Of a stretch of 64,000 nucleotides of DNA, positions 10,616-17,484 are shown piece by piece. The notes below the pieces were generated by a model. It ran no database searches. It was not told the DNA's origin and saw only the letters and a list, made by a program, of their open reading frames with translations. How positions within the stretch are numbered: the stretch's first letter is position 1; the number at the start of each line of letters is the position of its first letter. Both the position numbers and the translations under genes were made by a program. This DNA comes from Thioalkalivibrio sp. K90mix. Lineage in GTDB: Bacteria; Pseudomonadota; Gammaproteobacteria; Ectothiorhodospirales; Ectothiorhodospiraceae. The stretch is taken from positions 799,501 to 863,500 of the forward strand of contig NC_013889.1 in assembly GCF_000025545.1 (NCBI RefSeq). The letters are read 5' to 3'.

Positions 10616-11085
10616 TCGCGCTGACCTGGAATATCGCGCTGGCCCTGATCTGGGTGTTTCTGACCGGAAACTTCACCGGGGGCAACCTGCTGATCGGGTT
10701 CTTCCTCGGCTATGTCCTGCTGGCGTTCGCGTTGCGTGACAAGCCGGCGTTTGCGAGCTACGCGCGACGGGTGCCCAAGTTCATCGCCTTCATTGGGTTC
10801 TTCCTGTGGGAACTGTTCCTGTCGAACCTGAAGGTCGCCTACGATGTGATGACGCCGACGCACCACATGGTGCCGGGCGTGATCGCCTTTCCGCTGGATG
10901 CGCAGACCGATGGCGAGATCACGATCGTCGCGAACCTGATCTCGCTGACGCCGGGCACCCTGAGCCTGGACGTCTCGACCGACCGGAAGGTGCTCTACAT
11001 CCACGTGATGTATCTGGAAGACCGCGACGCGGTGATCCGCTCGATCAAGTATCTGGAACACCGGGCCTTGGAGGTCCTGCGCTAG
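10612..11085 (+). CDS. mrpE: Mrp antiporter subunit E
   Basis: A 157-residue protein with N-terminal hydrophobic helices and a C-terminal cytoplasmic part containing ANLISLTPGTLSLDV and the LYIHVMYLED segment, both typical of MnhE. MrpE supports complex assembly. It overlaps mrpD by four bases; 14 bases separate it from mrpF. Confidence 0.93.
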   Translation: MIALTWNIALALIWVFLTGNFTGGNLLIGFFLGYVLLAFALRDKPAFASYARRVPKFIAFIGFFLWELFLSNLKVAYDVMTPTHHMVPGVIAFPLDAQTDGEITIVANLISLTPGTLSLDVSTDRKVLYIHVMYLEDRDAVIRSIKYLEHRALEVLR

Positions 11086-11099
11086 CGCAGGGGATGCAG

Positions 11100-11375
11100 A
11101 TGTTTGAAATCGCCATCATTGTGGCCAATGTCCTGCTCAGCATCTCCCTGGTGCTGGGGTTCTGGCGTCTCTATCTCGGGCCGACGCTGCCCGATCGCGT
11201 GGTGGCGCTGGAGCTGATCGCATCCCTTACCATCGGCTTTATCGCGGTGTACGTGATCGCCAGTGGCCGGACCCCGTTTATCGACGTGGCGATGGTGCTG
11301 GCCCTGACCGCCTTCCTCGCCGCGGTCGGATTTGCCCGCTATCTCGAGAAAGGGGGGCATCGCGAAGATGATTGA
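11100..11375 (+). CDS. mrpF: Mrp antiporter subunit F
   Basis: A 91-residue three-helix subunit with the LYLGPTLPDRVVALE motif that marks MnhF. Two in-frame ATGs lie at 11094 and 11100. I chose the second because the CAGGGG ribosome-binding sequence at 11088-11093 abuts the first and is properly spaced only for the second. Its stop codon overlaps the start of mrpG by eight bases. Confidence 0.9.
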   Translation: MFEIAIIVANVLLSISLVLGFWRLYLGPTLPDRVVALELIASLTIGFIAVYVIASGRTPFIDVAMVLALTAFLAAVGFARYLEKGGHREDD

Positions 11376-11763
11376 GCTACTGACGGCGTTGTTCCTGGTA
11401 TCCGGTGCCGCGTTCATGGTGGTAGCCGCGCTGGGGCTCGTCCGCATGCCGGACCTGCCGATGCGCCTGCACGCGACGACCAAGGCAGGTGTGCTCGGGG
11501 CTGGTCTGATGATGGTGGGGGTCGCCGTCTATTTCGGTGACGGAGGCGTGACTACCCGAGCCGTGGCGGTGATCGGCTTTCTGCTGCTGACGGCCCCGGT
11601 GGCCGCGCATGCGATTGGCCGCGCCGGCTACTTCGTGGGGGTGCCATTGTGGGAGCACACGCGCGCGGACGAGTTGAAGGGCCGCTATGACGACAAGACC
11701 CACACGCTGGCCTCGCCCCCGGAGATGAACGAGTCCTCGTCGGACGACGAGCCCCGGCGCTGA
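11368..11763 (+). CDS. mrpG: Mrp antiporter subunit G
   Basis: A 131-residue membrane protein and the last gene of the mrp operon. The LVRMPDLPMRLHATTKAGVLG segment after the first helix is the MnhG signature. After three helices there is an acidic tail (NESSSDDEP). The ATG at 11368 lies inside the end of mrpF, with AGGGGGG upstream. The hairpin that follows, at 11804-11824, has its T-run on the other strand and so serves the convergent gene rather than this one. Confidence 0.92.
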   Translation: MIELLTALFLVSGAAFMVVAALGLVRMPDLPMRLHATTKAGVLGAGLMMVGVAVYFGDGGVTTRAVAVIGFLLLTAPVAAHAIGRAGYFVGVPLWEHTRADELKGRYDDKTHTLASPPEMNESSSDDEPRR

Positions 11764-11796
11764 ATTCGACCTGGCCGGTATCCCGGCCGTCCACCC

Positions 11797-11824
11797 AAAA
11801 AAAGCCGGGACGCAAGGTCCCGGC
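11797..11824 (-). terminator. Rho-independent terminator of the SOR-like gene
   Basis: Read on the minus strand this is a perfect 8-bp stem (GCCGGGAC/GTCCCGGC, positions 11804-11811 and 11817-11824) with a 5-base loop, followed by seven T residues (A-run 11797-11803 on the plus strand). It lies about 60 bases beyond the stop codon of the 11884-12336 gene. Confidence 0.85.
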
Positions 11825-11883
11825 AATGGGCACAGTCGCAGGAGAGAAATACGACTGGAGGTCACTCCGCCTTCGGATCGGCT

Positions 11884-12336
11884 TCAGGCGGCCTGATGCT
11901 TCTCTTTCGCCTCGCGGGCGGCCCTGGCGTCTTCCGGCGAATAGGCCGCTCCGGACCAGAGCATCTCGTAGGCAATCTCTTCGTTACCGTTTTCACACAG
12001 CTCCAGGACGTCCTGGAACAGCGGCTGGAACGTCTCGCTGCGGTGCGAGGCCTCGTGTTCCTCGAAGCTGCGCCAGAAGGTGATGATCAACGCTTCCTTG
12101 TCCTTCATCGGGCTCTCCACGGCCTGACCGATGGTCGAGCCTTCGTTGGAGACGGCGCCGGAGTTCAGTGCGACGAAACCGCCGACGAAGCCGGTGTCCG
12201 AGTGGTAGGTCTTCACGTTTTCGCACAGCATGGCGACACGTTCCTGCAGGTCGTCGATGCTGTATTCCGGCTTCAGGATCACGCGGTTGATGGTTACGAC
12301 GCCGTCGGCCGGGAAGTTGTGGATCAGCTGGCTCAT
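11884..12336 (-). CDS. Single-domain protein resembling half of sulfur oxygenase reductase
   Basis: A 150-residue soluble protein with the look of a dimeric alpha+beta-barrel (antibiotic monooxygenase-like) fold. From memory, residues 49-53 (GFVGG) and 86-98 (TFWRSFEEHEASH) line up with sulfur oxygenase reductase (SOR) of Acidianus. The HxxxH pair (His94, His98) and Glu120 in EIAYE match the SOR iron ligands His86, His90 and Glu114. Cys38 and Cys114 lie near, not exactly at, the SOR catalytic cysteine positions. SOR itself is about 310 residues with two such halves, so this would be a one-domain relative. A strong AAAGGAGG precedes the ATG. It is divergent from the ArsR-rhodanese gene in a sulfur island, which supports a sulfur or persulfide role. 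It could also be a general ABM-domain protein; activity is unproven. Confidence 0.65.
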   Translation of the reverse strand: MSQLIHNFPADGVVTINRVILKPEYSIDDLQERVAMLCENVKTYHSDTGFVGGFVALNSGAVSNEGSTIGQAVESPMKDKEALIITFWRSFEEHEASHRSETFQPLFQDVLELCENGNEEIAYEMLWSGAAYSPEDARAAREAKEKHQAA

Positions 12337-12392
12337 GGTTGTCCTCCTTTCGGGAACGGGTGCCCCTGTCGTTCATCGGGGCACGGCTTGTT

Positions 12393-12439
12393 AGTTAGTT
12401 ACTAACTGCTGATGAATAGTTCCTGAGTAATTTAGTCAA
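12393..12439 (-). promoter_or_regulatory. Promoter and candidate operator of the SOR-like gene
   Basis: Reading the minus strand, TTGACT (12439-12434) and TTCATC (12416-12411) are spaced by 17 bases, a plausible -35/-10 pair. Immediately downstream is a perfect inverted repeat AGTTAGT-T-ACTAACT (12393-12407), placed where it would cover the transcription start. The same half-sequence (GTTAG/CTAAC) recurs at the persulfide dioxygenase promoter. The ArsR-rhodanese protein encoded next door is the obvious candidate ligand. Confidence 0.55.
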
Positions 12440-12539
12440 GAATAAATTCGGCGCAACAAACCCTCGTTCCCCCTTGGGCCTTGCACGACAGGGCAGGGCG
12501 GTCTACCTTGCCGGCTTCCCCATGATTTGGAATGCGTTC

Positions 12540-13208
12540 ATGTCCGATCGCGAACTGAAAGATTTGCTCTATGACCAGGTCGCCCGGATCGGCAAGGCGG
12601 CATCCAGCCCGAAGCGGCTGGAGCTGATCGAGATCCTGGTGCAGGGCGAGAAGAGTGTCGACCAGCTCGCAACGGACGCCCAGATCAGTGTCAAACTGGC
12701 CAGTGCCCACCTGAAAGAGCTGCGTCAGGCGCATCTGGTGGAGTCCCGGCGCGAGGGACGCCGCATCTTCTACCGTCTGGCGGACCCGCGCGTCGCGGAT
12801 TTCTGGGTGGTGTTGCGGGAGCTGGCGGAGAGCCGGTTGCTGGAGTTGCAGGGCGCCGTCCGCGACATGGCGGCCAGTGCCGGTGACATGGTCCCGCTGA
12901 GTGGTCAGGAGCTACTGGAGCAGGCACGCAGGGGCGAGGTCATTGTCCTCGATGTTCGCCCGGACACCGAGTATGCCACTGCGCATCTGCCACATGCCCG
13001 ATCCATCCCGCTGCGCGAGTTGAAGCAGCGTCTGGACGAACTGGCCCCGGATGTCCCGGTTGTTGCCTACTGCCGGGGACCGTACTGCCTGATGGCGCGC
13101 GACGCCGTGACCATCCTGGGCGAGCATGGTTTCCGCGCGATCCGTCTCGATGAAGGCGTGGCGGAATGGCGCCACCAGGGCCTCCCCCTGGAACAAGGGA
13201 AACACTAG
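12540..13208 (+). CDS. ArsR-family regulator fused to a rhodanese domain
   Basis: A 222-residue cytoplasmic regulator. Residues about 10-100 are an ArsR winged helix (SPKRLELIEIL, helix-turn-helix around VDQLATDAQIS to LKELRQAHLVESRREGRR). Residues about 120-218 are a rhodanese domain with LDVRPDTEY and the active-site loop YCRGPYCLMA (Cys178, Cys183). The ArsR half has no cysteine, unlike BigR/SqrR-type persulfide sensors, so any sulfur sensing would fall to the rhodanese loop. I prefer the ATG at 12540; 12522 is an alternative. It is divergent from the SOR-like gene and lies upstream of persulfide dioxygenase. Its last codons (GGG AAA CAC TAG) come from a REP-like palindrome. Confidence 0.9.
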   Translation: MSDRELKDLLYDQVARIGKAASSPKRLELIEILVQGEKSVDQLATDAQISVKLASAHLKELRQAHLVESRREGRRIFYRLADPRVADFWVVLRELAESRLLELQGAVRDMAASAGDMVPLSGQELLEQARRGEVIVLDVRPDTEYATAHLPHARSIPLRELKQRLDELAPDVPVVAYCRGPYCLMARDAVTILGEHGFRAIRLDEGVAEWRHQGLPLEQGKH

Positions 13209-13217
13209 TTAGTGTTT
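13197..13217. repeat. REP-like palindrome overlapping the ArsR-rhodanese stop codon
   Basis: GGGAAACACTA then GT then TAGTGTTT: 8-bp perfect arms (13200-13207 and 13210-13217). The first arm contains the last sense codons and most of the TAG stop. Related palindromes occur at 25630, 26715 and 30917. It may also act as a weak terminator, but only three Ts follow. Confidence 0.6.
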
Positions 13218-13542
13218 CGTCAGGGGCCTCCGAGCCCTGAAGCCGCGTTGCGGTGGTGGCGCCGGTTCGCATACCCCGCGTCAGCGCCCCCAGCAGGGGC
13301 GTGAGTTGCGTGCCGCTGGACGTTCGTCCGTGCCCTGCGCTGGAACCCCATCAGCATTGGCCAGAACGCAATTTGACATCTCCTTGGTTGCCAACTAGGT
13401 TACATTCTAACGAACGTTAGAATTAAGATTCTGCCTGGCGGGTTCTGTTCGATTACGGGGTAACTTTCCCGGGATGGAACCAACCGGATGCCTATTCTCG
13501 CCCGATCCTTGTCGTCATCATGGATGATCCAGGAGGTATGTC
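13209..13542. other. 334-base intergenic region upstream of persulfide dioxygenase
   Basis: No convincing reading frame. It holds the second arm of the REP-like palindrome at the left end, the promoter and operator described at 13373-13423, and a strong ribosome-binding site (CAGGAGG) at the right end. Its right half is more AT-rich than the surrounding genes, as expected of a regulatory region. The long leader between the proposed start (near 13407) and the ATG at 13543 has no obvious structure. Confidence 0.6.
13373..13423 (+). promoter_or_regulatory. Promoter and palindromic operator of the persulfide dioxygenase gene
   Basis: A consensus -35 TTGACA (13373-13378) is followed after 17 bases by a weak -10 TAGGTT (13396-13401). 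Overlapping the predicted start is a perfect 9-bp inverted repeat, ATTCTAACG-AA-CGTTAGAAT (13404-13423). Placement over the start and the shared CTAAC/GTTAG halves with the site at 12393 suggest repression by the neighbouring ArsR-rhodanese protein. Confidence 0.6.
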
Positions 13543-14277
13543 ATGTTTTTCCGTCAGTTAGCGACTACAGAATCGTCGTTGTCCTATCTCTTTGGGTGCG
13601 GATCGCTCGGCAAGGCGATCGCTGTGGACGTGGTCGAGGGTGACCAGGAGTGGTTCCTGCAGCAGGCACGCCAGACCGGTGTCGAGATCACGCACGTAAT
13701 CGATACCCATGTCCACGCCGATCACTATTCCGGTGGGCGCGATCTGGCGGAGCGGGCTGGCGCGAAGTATTGCCTCCATGAATCGGATCGCGAGGTGGTC
13801 GAGTTCGATTTTTATCCCCTGCGCGACGGCGACCGGATCGAGGCCGGTAACGTCGAAGTGGAGGTCATCCACACGCCGGGACATACGGAGGACAGCGTGT
13901 GTCTGCTGGTGACCGACAGGCGTCGTGGCGAGCAGCCGTGGTTCATTCTGACGGGTGACACGCTGTTTATCGGGAGCGTCGGGCGCCCCGATCTGGCCGG
14001 GCAGGAACGCGAGATGGCGGGGCGCCTCTACGACAGCCTGCATCAGCGGCTGCTGGGGCTGCCGGATGAAGTCGAGATCTATCCGGGCCACTACGCCGGA
14101 AGCGCCTGTGGCGCGGGTCTGTCGGGCAAGCCATCCTCCACCCTGGGTTTCGAGAAACGCTATAACCCGGGGCTTGCGTTCAGCGATCGCGATGCGTTTG
14201 CCGATTTCCTGACGAGTGACATCCCTCCGCGACCGGCGGATATGGATGCCTATGTAGCCGCAAACATCGCGGCCTGA
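13543..14277 (+). CDS. Persulfide dioxygenase-type MBL-fold protein (ETHE1/Blh)
   Basis: A 244-residue metallo-beta-lactamase-fold enzyme of the ETHE1 family, which oxidises glutathione persulfide to sulfite with a mononuclear iron. Visible motifs are THVHADH (residues 55-61), the metal histidine in HTPGHTEDS (His114), the aspartate in LTGDTLFIGSVGR (Asp139) and the histidine in YPGHYAGSACG (His183). ETHE1 and bacterial Blh/PDO proteins share this set. It follows an ArsR-rhodanese regulator and a palindromic operator, a typical sulfide-responsive arrangement, with CAGGAGG before the start. It is 23 bases upstream of the MFS transporter and probably cotranscribed. Confidence 0.88.
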   Translation: MFFRQLATTESSLSYLFGCGSLGKAIAVDVVEGDQEWFLQQARQTGVEITHVIDTHVHADHYSGGRDLAERAGAKYCLHESDREVVEFDFYPLRDGDRIEAGNVEVEVIHTPGHTEDSVCLLVTDRRRGEQPWFILTGDTLFIGSVGRPDLAGQEREMAGRLYDSLHQRLLGLPDEVEIYPGHYAGSACGAGLSGKPSSTLGFEKRYNPGLAFSDRDAFADFLTSDIPPRPADMDAYVAANIAA

Positions 14278-14300
14278 TTGGCACAAGGCAAGGAACTCTG

Positions 14301-15620
14301 ATGAGCGATCCATCCAGGGCCGCGCAGGCCTATGAACACCTGACCCACGGGATTCGCGAGAACCTCGGGCAGTTCGGGCAGCAACTGGTCCAGGTCTTCT
14401 TCGTCGGCCTGACGATCGGGATGATGCGCACCGTCATCCCGGCGCTGGCCGAGGACGAGTTCGGCGTGGCCGAGGGCTCGTTCATGCTGCTGACCGCGTT
14501 CGTCGTCGCGTTCGGCGTGGTCAAGGGCGTGCTCAATTTCGTGGCCGGGCGACTGTCCGAACGCATGGGGCGCAAGACCGTGCTGATGCTCGGCTGGATG
14601 GCGGCCATCCCGATCCCGTTCATGATCCTCTACGCCCCGTCCTGGAGCTGGATCGTGGCCGCGACCATCCTGCTGGGCGTGAATCAGGGGCTGGCCTGGT
14701 CGATGACGCAGACCGCGAAGATGGACATCACCCGGGGCGACGAGCGCGGCTTCACGATGGGCATGAACGAGTTCTCCGGCTATGTCGGGGTGGCCGTTGC
14801 CGGGATCGTGACCGGCTATATGGCCGCGGCCCTTGGGCCGCGCATGGGGGTGTTCGTGTTCGGCGTCGTCGTCATCGCGATCGCGATCCTGATGACCGCG
14901 CTGTGGGTGCGCGAGACCCTGGACTGGGCCAGGGCCGAGGGGGCACGGCATGCCGCCGGGCAATCCACCGGGCCGCAGCCGCGTTATCCCAAGTCGATCG
15001 CCGATACGCCGACCACCTGGGAGGTGTTCACGCTGATGTCCTGGCGGGACCGGCGCATGGCCGCGTTCAGTCAGGCGGGCCTGGTGGAGAAGTTCGTCGA
15101 TGCCCTGGTCTGGGTGTTCTATCCGGTATTCCTGTATCAGCAGGGGCTGAGCCTGGCCGCGATCGGCTGGGTCGTGGGGATCTACGGCTTTGTCTGGGGT
15201 GGCTCGCAGTTCGCCACCGGCAAGCTCTCCGACCATGTGGGGCGGTTGCAGCCCATCGTCTGGGGCATGTGGATCTGTGGCGCGGGCGTGGCCCTGACGC
15301 TGCTCGGCGAGGGGGTCATCTGGTGGTCGTTCGCGGCGGCCGTAACCGGCTTTGGCATGGCCCTGCTGTATCCCAATCTGAGCGCGGCGGTGGCCGATAT
15401 TGCCCATCCAAACTGGCGCGGTTCGGCGATCGGGACCTACCGCTTCTGGCGGGACCTGGGCTACGGCATCGGTGCACTGGCCCTGGGGGTCGTCGCCCAC
15501 ATCGGCGGTTCGGTGACCTGGGGCTTCTGGTTCGTGGCCATCGCCATGTTCCTGTCCGGTGCGCTGGTACTGCTGTGGGGGGAGGAGACCCACCCGCGAC
15601 TCAATCCCGAGAAGGATTAG
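14301..15620 (+). CDS. Major facilitator superfamily transporter
   Basis: A 439-residue, roughly 12-helix membrane transporter. The loop between helices 2 and 3 carries the MFS motif A form GRLSERMGRKT, and the central cytoplasmic loop (about residues 205-240) is polar and Pro-rich. The substrate cannot be read from sequence. Cotranscription with the persulfide dioxygenase and the ArsR-rhodanese regulator suggests movement of a sulfur compound such as sulfite or thiosulfate, or of another product of persulfide oxidation; this is inference from context only. The frame shows no disruption. Confidence 0.85.
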   Translation: MSDPSRAAQAYEHLTHGIRENLGQFGQQLVQVFFVGLTIGMMRTVIPALAEDEFGVAEGSFMLLTAFVVAFGVVKGVLNFVAGRLSERMGRKTVLMLGWMAAIPIPFMILYAPSWSWIVAATILLGVNQGLAWSMTQTAKMDITRGDERGFTMGMNEFSGYVGVAVAGIVTGYMAAALGPRMGVFVFGVVVIAIAILMTALWVRETLDWARAEGARHAAGQSTGPQPRYPKSIADTPTTWEVFTLMSWRDRRMAAFSQAGLVEKFVDALVWVFYPVFLYQQGLSLAAIGWVVGIYGFVWGGSQFATGKLSDHVGRLQPIVWGMWICGAGVALTLLGEGVIWWSFAAAVTGFGMALLYPNLSAAVADIAHPNWRGSAIGTYRFWRDLGYGIGALALGVVAHIGGSVTWGFWFVAIAMFLSGALVLLWGEETHPRLNPEKD

Positions 15621-15632
15621 GCCCCCGCGCGC

Positions 15633-16091
15633 CTACCAGCGCGCCTTGTTCCACATCTCCGGGTTGGCCCAGAAGCGGGCATTCAGCCAGTCGGGCGTCA
15701 GCTTGTAGTCGTACAGGCTGGTGCGGTAGACCGCATGGTCCGGTGCGGCCGATTCGGCGTCCGGGTCGCGCCGAAAACCCAGTGCCAGCAACTCATTCAG
15801 TCCCCAGCGTTCATCGTCCAGCCGATGGAGGATCAGCACCTCGTCCGCCCAGCGATCCCGTAGTCCGCCGAGCAGTTGCTGGCCGGTCGGGATATCCAGG
15901 GCGCTGAGGGTGTCCAGCAGCAGTACCAGTGGCACGCGGGATTCGGGTGGGTGTTCGAGAAAGTCCTCCACGGTGATCTGTTCCAGCCCCGGTGGGCTGT
16001 CCGGCGGCTTGGCCCCGGCCGCGAGCAGAAGGGCCCGACCTTCGCGCAGGCGGCGCGGCAGATGTCGGCGCAGGGCATCAATGTCGATCAA
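15633..16091 (-). CDS. Hypothetical protein, probably DUF6231 family
   Basis: A 152-residue soluble protein beginning MIDIDALRRHLPRRLREGRAL and ending in a Trp/Asn-rich tail (YDYKLTPDWLNARFWANPEMW). The central part resembles a methyltransferase-like or P-loop-less Rossmann fragment (RVPLVLLLDTLSALD). From memory this pattern fits DUF6231 of Pseudomonas and relatives; function unknown. It is convergent with the MFS gene (12 bases apart) and divergent from the cyclic-nucleotide-binding gene. Confidence 0.7.
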   Translation of the reverse strand: MIDIDALRRHLPRRLREGRALLLAAGAKPPDSPPGLEQITVEDFLEHPPESRVPLVLLLDTLSALDIPTGQQLLGGLRDRWADEVLILHRLDDERWGLNELLALGFRRDPDAESAAPDHAVYRTSLYDYKLTPDWLNARFWANPEMWNKARW

Positions 16092-16195
16092 TCCACGTCT
16101 CCTCGGTGTATCCCGTCCCCCGTGTCGAGGGTGCGTTCGTTATACTCTAAATCACCTCCACTGCTACTGCGGACCCGTCAGAAGGAAGCCCCCTC

Positions 16196-16678
16196 ATGTC
16201 CAAGGAACTGCTGACCGAATTCCTCTCCAAGCACCCGATCTCCGCGTCCCTGACGCCTGCGGAGGTCGAAGTCCTGCTCGAATACCTGGAGGTGGTGGAA
16301 ACCCACCACAAGCAGGTGATCGCGGACATCGGCGAGGTGGGCGAGTCGCTGTTTTTCGTGGTGAGCGGGACGGCCGCGCTGTATCACGACGATGGCAGCC
16401 AGGAGATCGAGGTGGGGCGTATGCAGACCGGCGAGCTGGCCGGGTCGATGTCGTTCTTTGACCGCGTGCCGCGCGGCGTGCGCATGCGGGCTCTGAGCGA
16501 CAAGACGCGGCTGTTGCGGCTGTCGCGCTCGATGTACGACCGCCTGCGCGTGGAAAACCCGTATATCGCGGTGAACCTGCTGGAGTTCGCGATCATCAGC
16601 CTGGATCACCTGATTCGCCGTGTCTCGGAGGACGTGGCGACCTACGCCCACTACCTCTACTCCCCGGGCAAGAAGTAA
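16196..16678 (+). CDS. Stand-alone cyclic nucleotide-binding domain protein
   Basis: A 160-residue protein made of one Crp-like beta-barrel domain (about residues 20-130) with GESLFFVVSGTAALYHDDG and the GELAGSMSFFDRVPRGVRMRA phosphate-binding-cassette region. The C-terminal 30 residues are helical (LLEFAIISLDHLIRRV) and there is no helix-turn-helix, so it is not a transcription factor. The cassette has Ser/Phe changes from the canonical FGE-RA form, so ligand binding is uncertain. A TATACT at 16141-16146 could be its -10 element; GAAGGAAG precedes the ATG. It may act as a partner protein; the function is unknown. Confidence 0.82.
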   Translation: MSKELLTEFLSKHPISASLTPAEVEVLLEYLEVVETHHKQVIADIGEVGESLFFVVSGTAALYHDDGSQEIEVGRMQTGELAGSMSFFDRVPRGVRMRALSDKTRLLRLSRSMYDRLRVENPYIAVNLLEFAIISLDHLIRRVSEDVATYAHYLYSPGKK

Positions 16679-16695
16679 GCCCCCCGGGACCGCCC

Positions 16696-17484
16696 ATGCT
16701 CGCGTCCCTGCAAACCATCGCGGAACACCTGCTGTTGCCGCCGGGGCTGGGTATGGCCCTGACGATCCTGGGCGGGCTGCTGTGGCGGGCCGACTGGCGC
16801 GGTGGTCGGCCGCTCCTGGCGCTGGGGCTGCTGGCGCTGGTGCTGCCCAGCCTGCAGGTCGTGGCACAGCCCCTGGCGGACACCCTCGAGCGCGAGGTGC
16901 GCGACAGCGTACTGGCGACCGGGCGGGCGGATGCGATTGTCATCCTGGGCGGCGGCCGCTGGGTGGGCCGTGCGGAGGACGCCGGACACGATGCCCTGAA
17001 CCCTCGCACCCACGAGCGTGTGCGCGCGGGCGCGCGGCTGCATCGTGCAACCGATCTCCCCATTGTGGTCTCGGGCGGGACACCGAGGGCGCTGCCCGGG
17101 CGGCGTTCGGAGGCCGAACTGATGGCCGCGACCCTGCAACAGGATCTCGGTGTCTCGGCTCGCTGGCTCGAGAACACCTCGCGCAACACCTGCGAGAACG
17201 CCACACATACACGCCAGCGTCTGCAGGGGCAGGGCGTGGAGGCCGTGCTGGTGGTGACCCAGGCGATGCATCTGCCGCGTGCGTTGGAGTGCTTCGAGCG
17301 CGCCGGGTTTGACGCCTATCCGGCGCCCGCCGGTTTCCGCGGCACCACTGGTGAACCGCGCGGTCTGCAGGACTTCCTGCCCACGGCCGAGGCCATCGAG
17401 ACCTCGCGCTTTGCTCTGCGCGAGTGGCTGGCGCGGGTGGCGTTGCCCCTGCGCGAGCGCCTGCGCGGCAGTACGGGAGACTGA
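16696..17484 (+). CDS. DUF218 / ElyC-SanA-YdcF family membrane protein
   Basis: A 262-residue protein with two N-terminal hydrophobic helices (about residues 15-55) and a periplasmic DUF218 domain (about 75-240). Family marks are ADAIVILGGGRW, LPIVVSGG, SRNTCENATHTRQRL and VTQAMHLPRALECFER. E. coli ElyC and SanA of this family affect envelope and peptidoglycan precursor integrity; the biochemical reaction is not settled. It begins 17 bases after the cNMP-binding gene and ends in a TGATG overlap with the YdbH-like gene, so the genes from 16196 on probably form one envelope-related operon. Confidence 0.85.
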   Translation: MLASLQTIAEHLLLPPGLGMALTILGGLLWRADWRGGRPLLALGLLALVLPSLQVVAQPLADTLEREVRDSVLATGRADAIVILGGGRWVGRAEDAGHDALNPRTHERVRAGARLHRATDLPIVVSGGTPRALPGRRSEAELMAATLQQDLGVSARWLENTSRNTCENATHTRQRLQGQGVEAVLVVTQAMHLPRALECFERAGFDAYPAPAGFRGTTGEPRGLQDFLPTAEAIETSRFALREWLARVALPLRERLRGSTGD

